NCBI GenBank assembly: GCA_020796225.1
Contig: CM036754.1
Coordinates: 15,449,367 to 15,513,366 of the forward strand
DNA: 64,000 nt
Reading direction: 5' to 3'
From: Arion vulgaris
Lineage: Eukaryota; Mollusca; Gastropoda; Stylommatophora; Arionidae
Shown here: positions 9,813 through 20,172 of the stretch, piece after piece
Position numbering within the stretch: the stretch's first letter is position 1
Layout of the letters: the number at the start of each line of letters is the position of its first letter
Translations under genes and position numbers: made by a program
Notes under the pieces: model-generated
Seen by the model: the letters and a program-made list of their open reading frames with translations, nothing else
Database searches by the model: none
Told to the model about the DNA's origin: nothing

Positions 9813-10776
9813 TACGAGGGCGCATTGAAAAGTAATGCTTCAAGTCCATAACTTTGTTAATATACATAATTTACAAATGAAATATACATTTTCAGAAAGC
9901 TTGAGATGTCCACTACACAACAGAGTCATTATTTTTCGACATAGTCACCTCCACGTTCCACACACACACGCCAACGTCGAACTAGTTGTTGCATCCCGTC
10001 GAAGAAAAAAATATGATGATTTTTCACGAAGCCAGGTACGCACATCTGCTGCCACATCCTCGTCAGAAGCATATCTGTTTCCCTTGAGATGTTCCTTGAG
10101 CTTTGGGCACAGGAAAAAGTCACAAGGTGCCAAATCGGGGCTATATGGTGGGTGCGCTAAAATGTCGTCAAAATTGAGACGCTCTAATGCTGCCGCTGTT
10201 TGTCTACTGGTGTGTGGACGAGCATTGTCATGTTGAAGGACTGCGTGTTTTCCAGGACGAACACGTAGCAGTCTTGCCCGTAGTTTCTTCATCGTTTCCA
10301 CATACCGATCAGAATTGACAGTATTGCCGCATTCCAAAAATTATGTGTGGATTACGCCCTGGCAGTCCCAAAAATGGTCATCAAAACTTTTCCCGCTGAT
10401 GCGACAGTTTTGAATTTTTTTGGGGTGGGTGAGTTTTGTGCCTGTATTCCATAGACTGGCGCTTGTTTTCAGGGTCGTAATGATGCACCAATGACTCATC
10501 GCCAGTGACAATTCGGCAGATAAAGTCATCGCCTTCTCGTTCATATCGCATCAGGTGTTCCTGACACGCCTGATGTCATCAGATTTTTCTTCGACGGGAT
10601 GCAACAACTAGTTCGACGTTGGCGTGTGTGTGGAACGTGGAGGTGACTATGTCGAAAAATAATGACTATTGTGTAGTGGACATCTCAAGCTTTCTGAAAA
10701 TGTATGTTTCATTTGTAAATTATGTATATTAACAAAGTTATGGACTTGGAGGCATTACTTTCAATGCGCCCTCGTA
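9813..10776. mobile_element. Mariner element with long inverted arms
   Basis: The ends are TACGAGGGCGCATTG on both sides in inverted orientation, with TA at 9811-9812 and 10777-10778. The inverted arms are about 195 bp long (9813-10010 and 10583-10776) and differ at only a handful of positions. The left arm contains the 3' end of the transposase gene; the right arm is an inverted copy of that same 3' end. The normal 5' end with the DNA-binding domain is therefore missing. See the transposase entry. Confidence 0.85.
9945..10580 (-). pseudogene. Mariner transposase, truncated and frame-shifted
   Basis: On the minus strand the order is RYEREGDDFICRIVTGDES, VHHYDPENK, then after a frameshift near 10340 LLRVRPGKHAVLQHDNARPH and HPPYSPDLAPCDFF, then HLKG. 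The three aspartates of the DD34D triad of mariners are visible (GDES, HDNARPH, SPDLAPCDFF). The N-terminal helix-turn-helix domains, about the first 140 residues of a usual ~345, are absent because the gene meets the inverted arm at about 10583. It cannot make a working enzyme. Confidence 0.85.
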
Positions 10777-10786
10777 TATATGTATC

Positions 10787-11582
10787 GCAGAGTGGTTACC
10801 GAGGCCCAAATTTGGAGTGTAAAGAATAGAACCACTGTTACCTGCACGCATGTCGTAAGAGGCGACTAAGGAGGTTTGACTGAAATCGGATGCATGTGTC
10901 CGCTAGGGAATGCTAACCCGAAACAAATGCTTGCAGAAAACGGATGCACCAGGCCGTAAGGCGCATAACATGGTGCAACGACCCCTCACAATAAGGAATG
11001 GGATAACGGATTCTACAGTCGTCAATCTGCCTCGGAGATTTAGTCACGCAGTCGCCGAGTGGTTACCGGGACCCAAATTTGGGGTGTAAAGAATATAACC
11101 ACTGTTACCTTCCACGCATGTCGTAAGAGGCGACTAAGGAGGTGTGGATGAAATCGGATACACATGTCCTAAATGTGTAGAAGTCTGCGTTTAGGGGCCT
11201 ACCAAACCAATGTGCAACGTATACACGTTCTTGGCAAAGATCAAACATATCACAAAGAGTGATTAAAATTGGTCGTAAAGAACGAACGAACGCAAGGAAG
11301 AAGAAGAAGAAGTCACGCAGTAAGAATGTTAGACCTACCATCACGAAGGTGATCAAAACTTACTGCTGAAAGAGATCGGCACAAACGGGGAAGCAGAAAT
11401 CATAGGAATTATATCCTACAGAACTGCCCCCAGTATGCAAACTTGAGAAGAAAGAGGTGGCCCACTTACACCAGCGTCCAAGACAAACTGTATGGCATGG
11501 CTGTTAATCTGAGGCAGACGGCTGCCTTTATTAGAGAATCTGAAATACCAATCTAGTGAGAACGCAGAAGAAGAAGAAGAAG
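10787..11582 (+). mobile_element. SINE-like S1a, split by an S1b insertion
   Basis: The left part 10787-11041 and right part 11321-11582 together match the complete S1a at 8814-9339 in the opposite orientation, including the GTCGTAAGAGGCGACTAAGG block, the middle, and an (AAG)n tail ending at 11582. The S1b element at 11052-11310 interrupts it. The left flank is the right end of the mariner. A TATATATG-type duplication may flank it, but the flanks are too AT-rich to be sure. Confidence 0.8.
11052..11310 (+). mobile_element. SINE-like S1b, nested, with target duplication
   Basis: A 259-bp retroposon whose head (GAGTGGTTACCGGGACCC, GTCGTAAGAGGCGACTAAGG) equals that of S1a but whose second half differs (GTGTAGAAGTCTGCGTTTAG, CGTATACACGTTCTTGGCAA). 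It ends in (AAG)n at 11297-11310. AGTCACGCAG flanks it at 11042-11051 and 11311-11320. It therefore landed inside an older S1a. Confidence 0.9.
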
Positions 11583-11589
11583 TAATATA

Positions 11590-12180
11590 TATATATGCAT
11601 ATATAGATATTAACAACTGTTATAAGAAACAGAAGTTGGAGATCTGTTAAGAACTATGAGAAGTAACTATCGTAAGAGAAGATGGAGATCTGCTAAGCAC
11701 ACTACGAGAAGTAACTATCGTATGAGAAGATGGAGATCTGTTAAGCACACTATGAGAAGTAACTATCGTATGAGAAGATGGAGATCTGTTAAGTACACTA
11801 CGAGAAGTAACTATCGTAAGAGAAGATGGAGATCTGTTAAGCACACTACGAGAAGTAACTATCGTATGAGAAGATGGAGATCTGCTAAGAACTATGAGAA
11901 GTAACTATCGTAAGAGAAGATGGAGATCTGCTAAGCACACTATGAGAAGTAACTATTAAACGATTTCCAAAGCAGACATTGAAGTAGAAGGCAAGGAATT
12001 AAAGAAAGGACAGGACGCCTTATGGAAACTGAAACGAAACTTACTGAGAGAGAACGAGAAATATTGGATTCAATTTCTTAGAGGAGATTTAGCGAGTTGT
12101 CTAGGTAGAGCGGTATGGAGATAATACTTGCAGGACCTATGTAATGTTTAACGTTACGAAAGGAATATAGTATTCATTTC
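11590..12180 (+). mobile_element. LINE C-terminal fragment, family L-A, carrying a minisatellite
   Basis: The left part reads like the L-A words TVI.N.S.RSV, continues as a 48-bp tandem array (11656-11950), then resumes in degraded L-A sequence with ALEV, a block matching AKGSRKRGRPKETLK at DNA level, EEI, and the CAGGACCTATGTAATGTTTA end. It has many frameshifts. The array unit is itself the RKRRWR segment of L-A. Confidence 0.75.
11656..11950. repeat. 48-bp minisatellite inside LINE coding sequence
   Basis: About six units start at 11656, 11704, 11752, 11800, 11848 and 11894. Each encodes RSNYR.RRWRS.KHT in the plus frame, a 16-residue version of the L-A word VIRKRRWRYVGHT. The unit length is a multiple of three and has no stop, so the array is open across its length. 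I do not consider it a gene. Confidence 0.9.
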
Positions 12181-12542
12181 ATATATATAGAATAGAAAAC
12201 TCAGGATATCATGTCCTTTTGTCAAAGTATTGCGAACTAGATCAAGCGATTACATCATGTTAAACGAGACGTGATCTTATTTGATAATATATTAATTGAG
12301 AGTTTGCTATGAACCGATACTGCTGGATGCATTCACTGCACACTGTCAATAGAAGGGATAATGTTAGACTGAGATAATTGGCTGCAATGAATTGCATCAG
12401 GAAGGAAGACGCAGAAACTAATACATATAGCCCTCCTCTCCCCCATCCCTCCTCGCCCCCTTCCTGTATTTAAATTTTATAATTTTATTATATAAAGAAT
12501 ATTGAGTTTAGCAAATCACACTGTTGAGACCATCCTTATTAC
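12181..12542. other. No gene recognised
   Basis: AT-rich, with a short C-rich run at 12430-12465. Nothing assignable. Confidence 0.45.
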
Positions 12543-12703
12543 CAGTAGCGGCTCGTCATTAAGGGCCAGTTGGGTCGGACCCACCAAAAATAATGTATAA
12601 CGTATTTATTATTTTATAAATTAAAATATAGCAACCAAAAACCATGATTTATCCGAAAAAAATGTCTGACCTCACCAACAAAAATTATCACGAGCCGCCA
12701 CTG
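12543..12703. mobile_element. MITE family M1, copy 3
   Basis: A 161-bp element with ends CAGTAGCGGCTCGT and CAGTGGCGGCTCGT (inverted). Flanking octamers CTTATTAC (12535-12542) and TTTATTAC (12704-12711) match at 7 of 8 positions. Confidence 0.85.
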
Positions 12704-12939
12704 TTTATTACTATAATTGTGTTAAGTTCAATAATTGTAAAGAAACATAACATACACAGTGCAAAGTAACTTTACAAATGTATAATATTGTTCAAGAATG
12801 TTAGAAACTGATACTGTTACCTTTGGTTTACAACAAGGCAAGACCTGTCAAATACATCTCTATTACGCACTGTACAGTTTAAACATGTCTGAACTGACAT
12901 GTCCCCCATGTCTCTATGAACTCACATATTCTCAGTGTA

Positions 12940-13262
12940 GAACCAGTTACTAGTCCTATCGGAGACGGACGATAAAACGTAGGTCCTGTGTTCAAGTTGC
13001 GCACGTAAAAGAATCATAGGCAGTTCAAAATCAAGAAGAGCAGGCTGGAAAACCGCTGCCCGAGAAAAATTCATTAGAAATATTGAAAAATAAAATTCCT
13101 GCAAAATATTGTCACCATCTTCTAAAATACACCTCGGAGCCTCGCCGGTGCTACAAAGAACGTGAACTGCAGGTTGGATTTGCTTGTGTTAAAAAAAAAA
13201 GAGATTTGCAGCACACATGGCTACTTACCGAAGTGCAATGATGATATTCCTATCAATCAATC
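12940..13262 (+). mobile_element. tRNA-derived SINE S2, head missing
   Basis: The body shares words with the other S2 copies: CTAGTCCTATCGGAGACGGA, GGCAGTTCAAAATC, GCAGGCTGGAAA and GAAGTGCAATGATGATATTC. The 3' end is TATCAATCAATCGATG, matching the ATCA-type tail of S2. The tRNA-like head is missing here. Confidence 0.75.
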
Positions 13263-13624
13263 GATGAATTACTGACATGTTCCCAATACAATATATCACA
13301 TAGAAAAACGTGTAACAAGTAGGCAATCTTATAATATCCAAGAATACGAACAATATCTTCATATATAACTTCGCCCTTGCAAAGCATGTCACTTGTAATT
13401 GATTTTCAATATTTGTTATCTTTTGCACAGGTTGCACAATCTGAAACTGTTTTGTTTTTTGTTACTGTTTCGATTTACAAGGGAGAATACATTATGCATT
13501 CTTTATTATTGTGCCAGGCAGTTGTGTTTGTACTTTCGACTCCAGGTTTGTGAATTTACTGCCGTTTTTTCCTATAGGGTAGGTTTCCAAAGGATTTCCT
13601 TAAACCCCAAATGGTTTTTTTTAT
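13263..13624. other. No gene recognised
   Basis: AT-rich spacer. A 132-codon stretch starting at 13399 only becomes recognisable where it enters the J2 fragment. Confidence 0.45.
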
Positions 13625-14022
13625 TCATGATGACTGTCAGTTTTATGTTTGTGCCAGGGCATGCAGGTGTAAGGAGACGTGAACGCAGGTATGGCTGCTC
13701 TAAATACCGGGTAGAAATGGACCAGGCTGATATTCTGAATTCCCTAAGGAAGAGAGGACATGTAAATGATTTAAGTGAATCATTATGTTGTAAATAGTGG
13801 TGAATCTACAACCATAGCCAGACTTTAAGAATACGAAGTCAAAAAGGGTGTAGCTAGATAAGAGCACTATACTGGTAGCCAAAGAAGAATAGTAAACCAA
13901 CAAAGAATCGATGTCGCTAGTTACCACACGCTGAGGGGCATACCGGAGAGGAGATTGAAGCGCTTGAGGACTAATTGGTTCGATGTGCAGTGATGATGAT
14001 CCGATGACTAAACTAAACTATC
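13625..14022 (+). mobile_element. I-group LINE 3' end, family J2
   Basis: The frames contain FVPGHAGVRR, then EMDQADILNSLRKRGHVNDL and, after a shift, NQQRIDVASYHTL. The end shows GATGACTAAACTAAAC, the J2 TAAAC tail. The RNase H domain is cut off before its central residues. Confidence 0.65.
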
Positions 14023-14254
14023 TTTAAGTACAGTATCACGAGCTGAACACTCATCTGCTAAGGAGAAGATGTTACAGTGACTCTCTTACAACCTCGAGAC
14101 TTGATGTGCTTAATTAAGATGAATGGATTAATCATACCCCCCTTTAATTATAAGGTCGCCGCTGAGAGAATATTCACGAAATCAGACCCTCATATCGTGA
14201 CTCTTGCATTATAGTATTATTAGAAAAGTATAGATTCATTTTAGAAGATCTGTG

Positions 14255-15165
14255 GCTATGGTTCTCTGTGGCTAAGGGTTCTCTGTGTCTATGGTTCTCT
14301 GTGGCTATGGTTCTCTGTGGCTAAGTGGTTCTCTGTGGCTAGTGGTTCTCTGTGGCTAAGTGGTTCTCTGTGGCAATGGATCTCTGCTAAGTGGATCTCT
14401 GTGGCTAAGTGGTTCTCTGGCAATGATCTCTGTGCTAAGTTGTTCTGTCTATGGTTCTCTGTGCTAGTGGTTCTCTGTGCTATGGATCTCTGGCTAAGTG
14501 GTTCTCTGTGGCTATGATCTCTGTGGCTAAGTTGTTCTCTGTGGCTATGGTTCTCTTGGCTAAGTGGTTCTCTGTGGCTATGATCTCTGTGGCTAAGATT
14601 GTTCTCTGTGGCTAATGGTCTCTCTATGCTAAGTGGATCTCTGTGGCTAAGTGATCTATGTGGCAAGTGTTCTCTGTGGCTAAGTGGATCTATGTGGCTA
14701 AGTGGTTCTCTGTGGCTAAGTGGATCTCTGTGGCTAAGTGGTTCTCTGTGGCTAAGTGGTTCTCTGTGGCTAAGTGGTTCTCTGTTGCTAAGTGGGTCTC
14801 TGTGGCTAAGTGGTTCTCTGTGGCTAAGTGGATCTATGTGGCTAAGTTGTTCTCTGTGGCTAAGTGGTTCTCTGTGGCTAAGTGGTTCTCTGTGGCTAAG
14901 TTGTTCTCTGTGGCTAAGTGGTTCTCTGTGGCTAAGTGGTTCTCTGTGGCTAAGTTGTTCTCTGTGGCTAAGTGGATCTATGTGGCTAAGTGGTTCTCTG
15001 TGGCTAAGTGGATCTCTGTGGCTAAGTTGTTCTCTGTGGCTAAGTGGTTCTCTGTGGCTAAGTGGTTCTCTGTGGCTAAGGGGTTCTCTGTGGCTAAGTG
15101 GTTCTCTGTGGCTAAGTGGTTCTCTGTGGCTAAGTGGTTCTCTGTGGCTAAGTGGTTCTCTGTGG
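14255..15165. repeat. 18-bp minisatellite of A-box-like units
   Basis: About 50 copies of CTAAGTGGTTCTCTGTGG, very regular from 14690 to 15165 and ragged with deletions before that. Each regular unit contains TGGCTAAGTGG, which fits the pol III A-box pattern TRGYNNARNNG at every fixed position. The unit lacks stops in several frames, giving hexapeptide strings LSHREP on the minus strand and WLSGSL or VAKWFS on the plus strand, up to 306 codons; I take these as by-products. The array ends at the tRNA-like head of an S3 SINE. Confidence 0.9.
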
Positions 15166-15365
15166 CTAAGGTTAATCTTGCCTTTCGTTCCGAAGGTAGA
15201 GGGTTCCATTCTTTACCGCGTCGTTCTATTCATTATTGCATTTTTTTTCCCGAGACCCCAAGAATTGTTACCAGAGCTACGGAGTTCGAACTTTGTGCAA
15301 TACTCTTGACAGGTGGCATGCCACTTATGTGGAGAGGGACCAAGCTATATAGGGTAAAACCAGAT
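15155..15365 (+). mobile_element. tRNA-derived SINE S3, copy 1
   Basis: The head TGTGGCTAAGGTTAATCTTG is the last unit of the 18-bp array and sits where the A box belongs. A B-box-like GGTTCCATTC lies at 15202-15211. The rest matches the copy at 15955: CGTTCCGAAGGT, AAGAATTGTTACCAGAG, CTTTGTGCAATACTCT and CCAAGCTATATAG. No tail or target duplication is clear. Confidence 0.65.
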
Positions 15366-15954
15366 ACAATGAAGTCACTCCTTCGGCTAAAGATCTTTAG
15401 ATTTTCAGGTCATTTTTAGAAACACAACCTGCGAAAACAAGGTTGCATTATGTAACAAATTTAATTTAGCGTAAAGAAATATCCGTATTATTAACACTTC
15501 TCATGAATAAAGAGCATGGACTCATAAGAATTGTGTAAAACAGCAATGTAGCTTACAATGCTCTATCAAACTTAATAAGGGAAAACAGGAACTGTTAGCG
15601 TGTCTATTATTCAAATTTGTTACGAGAGACTGAATATTTATTGATTTGTCCTTGGTGTTGTGATGTTAATGCAATAACCAATAATATTTCGATATGATTT
15701 TGACAACTGGTCGTAGATTGAGTTAGAATCTTCAGCCATTGCTTTTACAATCTTTCCATTTTGTTGTTTATTTTGATTTGTATTTAAATAGAATTTACTG
15801 TTCATCTGGAAGCACTACGGTTAATGCACTGACCTTATAGACGAGTGGTTTTGGTTCAAACTGTTTTATTACTATGGGTCGACTAAATTGAAATATAGTA
15901 CCAGAAAAACTGTAGGAAGCAGAGGCAGTCGAGGGGGTTGTTGTTTACCATGTC
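15366..15954. other. No gene recognised
   Basis: AT-rich spacer between two S3 copies. Nothing assignable. Confidence 0.45.
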
Positions 15955-16205
15955 ACATATTGGGGGTTATACGTGACGAAGTGGCTATGCCTTATGACTT
16001 ACGTTCTGAAGGTCTGAGGTTCGATCTTGACTTTGTCGTTCGGTCTACAAAGAGATTTTTGTTTGTAGATGCCCAAGATTGTTGCTGGAGTTGTGAAGTT
16101 CGTGCTTTGTGCAACGCTCTCGGCAGCTAGTGACATTTCTGCGCATTAGAGTGCATAGAGGGGCCGAGCTATATAGAGATACCCAGTGCAGTCAATTCGT
16201 CACCT
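15955..16205 (+). mobile_element. tRNA-derived SINE S3, copy 2
   Basis: The tRNA-like head contains TGACGAAGTGG (A box with one mismatch) and GAGGTTCGATCTTG (B box), about the right distance apart. The body is shared with copy 1, ending near CCGAGCTATATAGAGATACC. Confidence 0.65.
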
Positions 16206-16569
16206 TTAAGTTCTGTTCTAATCATTTATTGTGTGGTTGCACAAGACATGTATGGGGTAAGACTAGCAATGTGTTACCTAAAATACCAGCTACCACGCTA
16301 ACGAAATCACTACTTAATATTTTTCACTGTTTGCTATCGGTGTTTCTGTCGATGACATTTTCTAAAATTCCCATGAGACAAGATTATGTGTCGTTTTCAT
16401 TATTTACAAATCTGAGGATTTCAAAGTGTTTCAGGTTTCGTTTGCTTGTGTGGGTGTGTGTGTATGTGTGTGTGTGGTAGTATGAGAGAGAGTATGTGGT
16501 ACTGGAAAGAAAAAAATTATAGATTGTTGACATCTGAGCAAGCAGATAATATTTTGGTACTGCACGCTA
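16206..16569. other. No gene recognised; short GT run
   Basis: Includes a GT-rich microsatellite at about 16448-16478. No coding signal. Confidence 0.5.
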
Positions 16570-16770
16570 AAAGTATGTGTTTTGTCATATCTTATCAAAC
16601 AGTACGTATGTTGTAATGAAATGCTAAAACTATGTATGTTGTACTGAAATGCTAAAACTATGTATGTTGTACTGAAATGCTAAAACTATGTATGTTGTAC
16701 TGAAATGCTAAAACTACGCTATGTTGTGACTGAAATGCTAAAACTATGTAGGTGGTACTGAAACGCTAAA
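16570..16770. repeat. 28-bp minisatellite
   Basis: About seven copies of a unit reading ACTATGTATGTTGTACTGAA plus ATGCTAAA. The array resumes briefly after 20213, on the far side of the J1 retrotransposon, so J1 inserted into it. Confidence 0.85.
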
Positions 16771-16805
16771 TGTCGAAGTGCAAAACAGAGAGGACCAATT
16801 CTACA

Positions 16806-17560
16806 GAAGCTAGTCTATGACTTCGACATTTTCATGATTCAGGAAACCAACTTGCAGCAGGATAATGCCCTTGAGTGTTCAGGATTCAAATGTTATTTCA
16901 CTCCCAGTGAACCCGGAGTAGGACTAGGCCAGGCTTTCTATGTGAAACATGGCCTTCCCTACAACTGCCTTGACACACATGACTTCTTACCCGAGGGTGT
17001 GGAATTACAAGGAATTCAATTAACAATTCGTGATCAGGTATGGCGAATCTATAATGTGTACGCCCATGTGGACAAACTCCATATTGCAGAAAACTGGGAT
17101 TTCCTTGAAAAGCTCTCAGATGTACCACGCACAAAGTTTCTTATCGCAGGGGATTTCAATGCTTGATCAAAGGAGTGGAACAACGCTACCGAGAATAGAT
17201 AGGACATCGCTTTGAGTTCAGCTCTACTGAACTCTGACTTGACGATATTGAATGACGGCCGCCCAACTCGGTTAGCTTCTAGACCTGAGGACACTGATGG
17301 TGTCATTGATCTGGCCCTGATCTCCACAACTGATGCTACTTTTGCTCGATGGAATGTTCTCGGGGCTCAAGAAAGTGATCATCTCCCATGCGTTGTTCTT
17401 CTTAATAAGGCAAATAATTTGCAACATAGAAGGCCCAAATCTGTCTTTCAGTACACGCCATGCCACTCTGATCACGAAAACCCATTACGTATACTGCGAC
17501 AGACTGCCAGAAAGAAGACTGCTAGGACTCATTTCCTGCAACCACATTGGTTGCTGCTAC
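16806..17560 (+). pseudogene. J1 endonuclease domain, partial
   Basis: The APE-type endonuclease of non-LTR elements nicks the target DNA. Visible words are FDIFMIQETNL (the conserved QE pair), WRIYNVYAH, FLIAGDFNA (GDFN) followed at once by a TGA at 17174, then after a frameshift VIDLALIS and ESDHLPCVV (the SDH motif). The first ~40-60 residues with the N-terminal motif are missing, from truncation at insertion. Two frameshifts and a stop break it. Confidence 0.82.
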
Positions 17561-18802
17561 AAAGTCATGGCAGAGAACCCGAAAACGACCTAGAAATATG
17601 TGTGATGTGGCTGAAAAGTCTGCTATTCACCACAAAGCCACTGGGGATTTCAAAGTATTGGCTAGTGAGGCAAAGAGTAGGTTATGGGAGACTTTCATAA
17701 CACAAGTCTGTGGCGACAAGTCTCTATATCAATTCTGGCAATTTCATCGCAAAATGAACAGGAGGAATACCAGCCAGTCTTTTCCTACTTTACGTGACTC
17801 GTCAGGAGCCGTCTTGACAACAGATGCAGAAAAGGGGCAGCGATTCCTTTATCGTTTCGTGGAACAGACAGAAAAAGGTGATAAAACTGACCGCCATAAT
17901 ATCATAAGTGCTCTTCGTGATATTACTAGCTCTGGAGAACCTTACATTGACTTAATAACAAAGGAGGATGTTGTTAATGCACTGAAGGCAAGCCACAGCA
18001 CCGCTCCAGGGCCTGATGGTGCCCAATATCATCACATCAAACAGCTGTACGAGACTGTTATTATTGCAGTTGTAATGGATTCTAACAAAAGTGTACAGAA
18101 TGATGTGGTACCCGAGGGTTGGCTTCATAGTTATTTACGACCGCTCCACAAACATGGAAGGATCCTAAACTGCTCAGCAGCTACCGCATACTCACCTTGC
18201 AAAATGTATATGGCAAATTACTAGAAAAGATAGTGGCCAGAAAGGTAATGTGTCACTTAGAGAATGATCACATCCTCCCTGACACTTTGGGTAGCTACCG
18301 GCCAATGAAAGGGACATGGGGCAATGCTGGCACGTTTGCATATGATGTTTATGAAGGCTTCCAATCCACGCAAGAGACTTGCTGTGGCCATCGACTTGGA
18401 GGATGCTTATAACAATGTGAATTTTTCAATAATGGTGCGCTCTTTGATTAAATGTGAAGTTAATCCTTGGCTGGTGAACTGGATAGCTGCTTCTTTAATG
18501 GAGAGAACCGTTGCACTACGTTTAGGAACATGGACATCGGATCCTGCACGTATATGCCGGGATTACCCCAGGGTTCTCCTCTATCACCCGTGTTGTTTAA
18601 TATTTACACAGCAGATGTAGCTAAAATTCAGCCAACCGGATTGGGTTGGACATTGACATTTGCAAATGATATCTTAATATATAGGACTGGGTCAGATAGA
18701 CGAGAGATGGTTGACGACATTCAGAAAACATTGCGTACCATCTCATGTTGGTGTAGAGAGTCTCGCTCTCAGGTCAATCCTGAAAAAGCGGGTATGTTGT
18801 GA
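17560..18802 (+). pseudogene. J1 reverse transcriptase domain, inactive
   Basis: The segments in order are LWETFITQV, NALKASHSTAPGPDGAQYHH, after a frameshift KLLEKIVARKV, after another LAVAIDLEDAYNNVNF (motif A with its aspartate), GLPQGSPLSPVLFNIY (motif B) and FANDILIY (motif C). Motif C is normally F/Y-A-D-D; here the first catalytic aspartate is asparagine (codon AAT at 18665-18667). Even without the frameshifts near 18150, 18370 and 18540 this copy would be inactive. Two in-frame stops follow, at about 18800 and 19169. Confidence 0.85.
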
Positions 18803-19513
18803 TGCTCGTTGAATAATCACATCGTCAAGGCTGACCTACCCTGTGTAATCTTTGATGAACATACCATCGAGCGCACAGACAGGCTGCGCTATCTTGGGAT
18901 AACTTTTGATCGTAGTCTATCTTTCAAATACCATATTGAACAGACGATACAACGGTGCAAGCGTGGTCTTGCGGCTCTCAAAGTTATGGTGGTCGCACAC
19001 CTTGAGCAGAGACTACTTGCCCTTTTGTTCGATCGACTGGTTATGTCAGTGGTAGATTACAGACTCGGAATTCTTACGATATCAAGATCACAATGTGAAC
19101 GACTCGAACGGGTTCAGAATGAAGGTATGCGTATAGTCATGGGCTGCACTAGAGATACCCCCATTGTTTAGATGAGATATATGCTTGGCCTTCTGTCACT
19201 ACGCTCCCGTCATGCAATCGCCCAAACCAAGGCATATATGCGGGTTACTGCCGATAAGAGACATCCACTACACAAAAACACTAATGATGTTAAGGACACG
19301 AGAATCAAGCGTGGCATGTCGTGGATGGCCCAGGCTGAGAGAACAATTGACCAGGTGACTACGGTTGCGGCCCTACTAAAAGTGGAAGAATGGATCCCAA
19401 CAGATAGTAGCATGACCAACTATCTCAACGTTATCATTACTCTTGGAAGAGAATGTAGAGAGTGGGGCAACATGAAGGCTGATCTCGCAGTTAAGCAGCT
19501 GATAGAAGATAAT

Positions 19514-20172
19514 GCAAGGGATGATGATGTTGTTGTAAATACCGATGGGTCGGTTCAACATGGTGAGAAATCCGGCTAGGGTTTCTTGGCTAATGCGCAT
19601 GGTAGGGTTGTTGCAGAGCGAAGTGGGGCATACAGGACAACTACTTCTAGTATGAGGATGGAGGTTGAGGCCGTTACTGCTGCCCTACATTGGATCTCTG
19701 GAACTTCATTTATTGGGGCAGTTGTTGAATCTGACTCTCAGTCGATACTTCACAAGATCCAGAAGGGCAGGTTTCGGTATGAGTGGATGTCGTCTATAGA
19801 AGTTTCTAACCTCCAGCGTCTTACGTGGATATACTGTCCTGGACATGCGGGTGTTCACGGTAATGAGAGAGCGGACAGGCTTGCATCAACAGCATCGATT
19901 GTTGGGGAGTTGAAGATGGATAAGGGGATATTCTTCGGTCTCTTCGCGACTGTCTGTTGGATGAGGACACTAAAATCGATGTTGAATCGATCAAGCGATT
20001 TAAGCAGTTTGGATTTACCCGTTGTTCAAATCGAATTGGATGCTTGAGAGGCAGAGTGAGAGGTGTGTTTAATCAGCGAGCCACAGAAACCATCAGTATG
20101 CATACTATTCGATATCTGTTGGGGAGACTGAGTACCTATGGGTCTGCCCGGAGTGCAATGACGTCAGTTTAG
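19514..20172 (+). pseudogene. J1 RNase H domain and C-terminus
   Basis: RNase H degrades the RNA of the RNA/DNA hybrid. The four acidic residues are visible: VVNTDGS, MEVEAVTAAL, ESDSQS and NERADRLAS, with the hallmark CPGHAGVHGNERAD. A TAG at 19577-19579 splits the domain and a frameshift near 19940 separates it from the C-terminal part RGRVRGVFNQRATETISMHT and YLLGRLSTYGSARSAMTSV. Confidence 0.88.

Noticed and set aside
14289..15419. Long open frames (up to 306 codons) on both strands
   Set aside because: All are direct readings of the 18-bp array, which lacks stops in several frames on both strands. Hexapeptide repetition with no flanking domain and no start context argues against a protein.
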